A DNA stretch of 64,000 nt, taken from NCBI GenBank assembly GCA_032251515.1, contig JAVVDU010000001.1, positions 1 to 64,000 of the forward strand. Reading direction: 5' to 3'. This document shows positions 63,180 to 64,000 of this stretch, piece after piece (position 1 is the first letter of the stretch; every line of letters starts with the position of its first letter). The position numbers were made by a program, and so were the translations under genes. This DNA comes from Carthagonibacter sp032251515. GTDB lineage: Bacteria; Gemmatimonadota; Gemmatimonadetes; Palauibacterales; Palauibacteraceae. The notes below the pieces were generated by a model. That model ran no database searches. It was not told the origin of the DNA and worked only from the letters and a program-made list of their open reading frames with translations.

Positions 63180-64000
63180 AGCTCCTGTTCGCGGCCGTCG
63201 CGCTCGGCCTGCTCAGCATCCTCGGATCGCGCTTCGCCTTCCGCAGCCGGCGCGCCTCGCTGGGGATGCGGCTCCTGTTTTCGTCCGGGCTGCCCTTCGT
63301 GCTCGCCGGCCTGCTGCTCGGGCCCCACGGAACGGGGCTGCTGGGCCCCGCCGTGCTGCCCTCCTTCTCGCCGTTCATCGTGCTCGGGCTCGGCTGGATC
63401 GGCCTGTCGTTCGGGCTCCAGTTCGAGCCCAGGGCCTTCGCCGCCTTCCGGCCGCGCGCGCCGGCCGTGGCGTTCGGCCAGGCGGGGATCGCGTGGCTCG
63501 TGCTGGCGGGCGGGCTCGCGGCCCTGTTCGGACGCCCGGGAGGACCGGACTCCGGTGCCTTCCCGGCGGCGATCGCCGCTGCCGCGGCAGGCTCGGCCTC
63601 GAGTCCGACGGGCGTCGCCGTGGTGTTCGGATCCGCCCGCGTCCGGGGCCCCCTGTCCCATATCATCCGCCTCGCCTCCAGCCTGGACGCGGCGGTGGGA
63701 ATCACTTGCCTCGCCGTGCTCTACGCGGCGATCCACGTGACGGCGGCGCCGGCGTACGTCGAGGTCGGACTCCTGCGCTGGCTCCTCGCGCCCCTGCTGC
63801 TCGCCGTATTCCTGGGCTGGCTGTTCCTGTCGCTCACCCGCGAGAAGCCCCCGGGCGGCGAGTCGCTGCTGTTCCTGCTCGGCCTCGCGCTGGTTCTCGC
63901 CGGCACCAGCCTGTCGCTCTCCGCCTCCGCCCTGTTCGCCGCCTCCCTGGCGGGGATGTTCCTCGCGGTCCTGTCGCCCCAGCGCCGCCGGGTCCAGGAG
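63176..64000 (+). CDS. Cation:proton antiporter, CPA family, N-terminal part (cut by window edge)
   Basis: The visible 275 codons begin at TTG 63176, overlapping the PII-like stop, and run off the right edge without a stop. The product is a chain of hydrophobic helices with GLPFVLAGLLLGPHGTGLL, a pattern typical of Na+/H+ and K+/H+ exchangers of the CPA1/CPA2 type. IGLSFGLQFEP and AAAAAGSASSPTGVAVVFGSARVRG follow. In the last block the place of the usual transport aspartates reads SSPTGV, and LASSLDAAVGI follows, so the ion-binding residues need the full protein. It is probably regulated by the EIIA and PII-like partners. Confidence 0.82.
   Translation, partial: MKLLFAAVALGLLSILGSRFAFRSRRASLGMRLLFSSGLPFVLAGLLLGPHGTGLLGPAVLPSFSPFIVLGLGWIGLSFGLQFEPRAFAAFRPRAPAVAFGQAGIAWLVLAGGLAALFGRPGGPDSGAFPAAIAAAAAGSASSPTGVAVVFGSARVRGPLSHIIRLASSLDAAVGITCLAVLYAAIHVTAAPAYVEVGLLRWLLAPLLLAVFLGWLFLSLTREKPPGGESLLFLLGLALVLAGTSLSLSASALFAASLAGMFLAVLSPQRRRVQE

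Overview
The window is a very GC-rich, densely coded piece of a Gram-negative bacterial chromosome. Signs of a double membrane are Mla phospholipid-transport genes, a heptose-bisphosphatase domain of the LPS pathway and several lipobox-bearing lipoproteins. The gene content (archaeal-type ProRS, DUF4175-like protein, a secreted protein of the family usually misnamed asparagine synthetase B, large secreted M14 peptidase) and gene order suggest Gemmatimonadota or a close relative. That placement is inference, since no rRNA is present. A run of exactly 100 N inside selA marks a scaffold gap, so this is probably a draft or metagenome-derived contig. I see no tRNA, rRNA, CRISPR array, insertion sequence or prophage. 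Every stretch without a gene is shorter than about 230 bases.

Layout. 1-5347: a truncated heavy-metal P-type ATPase follows a caa3-type cytochrome c oxidase operon (ctaC-ctaD-ctaE-ctaF, minus strand), which has a recognisable promoter, a 16-bp palindrome and a leader hairpin. 5416-13925 (minus): valS, an Ig-like lipoprotein, selA, a fused heptose-bisphosphatase/GAR-transformylase gene and purH. 14083-23558 (minus): rsmI, a DUF4175-like protein, a TPR protein, an 'asparagine synthetase B'-like secreted protein, an aminotransferase and a single-pass membrane protein; the first five are joined by 4-nt overlaps. 23628-31085: thioredoxin, a methylmalonyl-CoA epimerase-like gene, a lipoprotein, a heat-shock pair (hsp20-clpB) and an M14 peptidase. 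31253-34569 (plus): a lipoprotein behind a promoter that predicts a leaderless mRNA, then mlaE-mlaF-mlaD. 34589-40904 (minus): accD, folC, a bacilliredoxin, hisS, proS and a Nif3-like gene. 41035-46580 (minus): the cell-shape operon mreB-mreC-mreD-mrdA-rodA. 46768-60018 (minus): the transcription/translation operon rimP-nusA-ylxQ-infB-ylxP-rbfA-truB-ribF-rpsO-pnp, then an M16 peptidase and ald, closed by a clear terminator. 60019-62063 (minus): murA and pgeF. 62292-64000 (plus): an EIIA-Ntr-like protein, a PII-like protein and a truncated cation:proton antiporter.

The sequence shows several layers of likely control. Sigma70-type promoters with mostly 17-nt spacers can be read in front of ctaC, the M14 gene, the 31253 lipoprotein, mlaE, rpsO, rimP, murA and the EIIA gene. 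The rimP leader holds an intrinsic terminator ahead of nusA. The rpsO leader can fold as an H-type pseudoknot, and pnp is preceded by a perfect stem-loop. Neighbouring genes are often translationally coupled by ATGA, GTGA, TTGA and even CTGA overlaps, so many starts are not ATG.

The most unusual items are the GmhB-PurN fusion with a predicted CTG start, the EIIA/PII-like/antiporter operon, the rimP attenuator, MurA with Asp in place of the fosfomycin-target Cys, a HisRS with a degenerate motif 3, and the overlapping DUF4175/TPR/'AsnB-like' envelope cluster.
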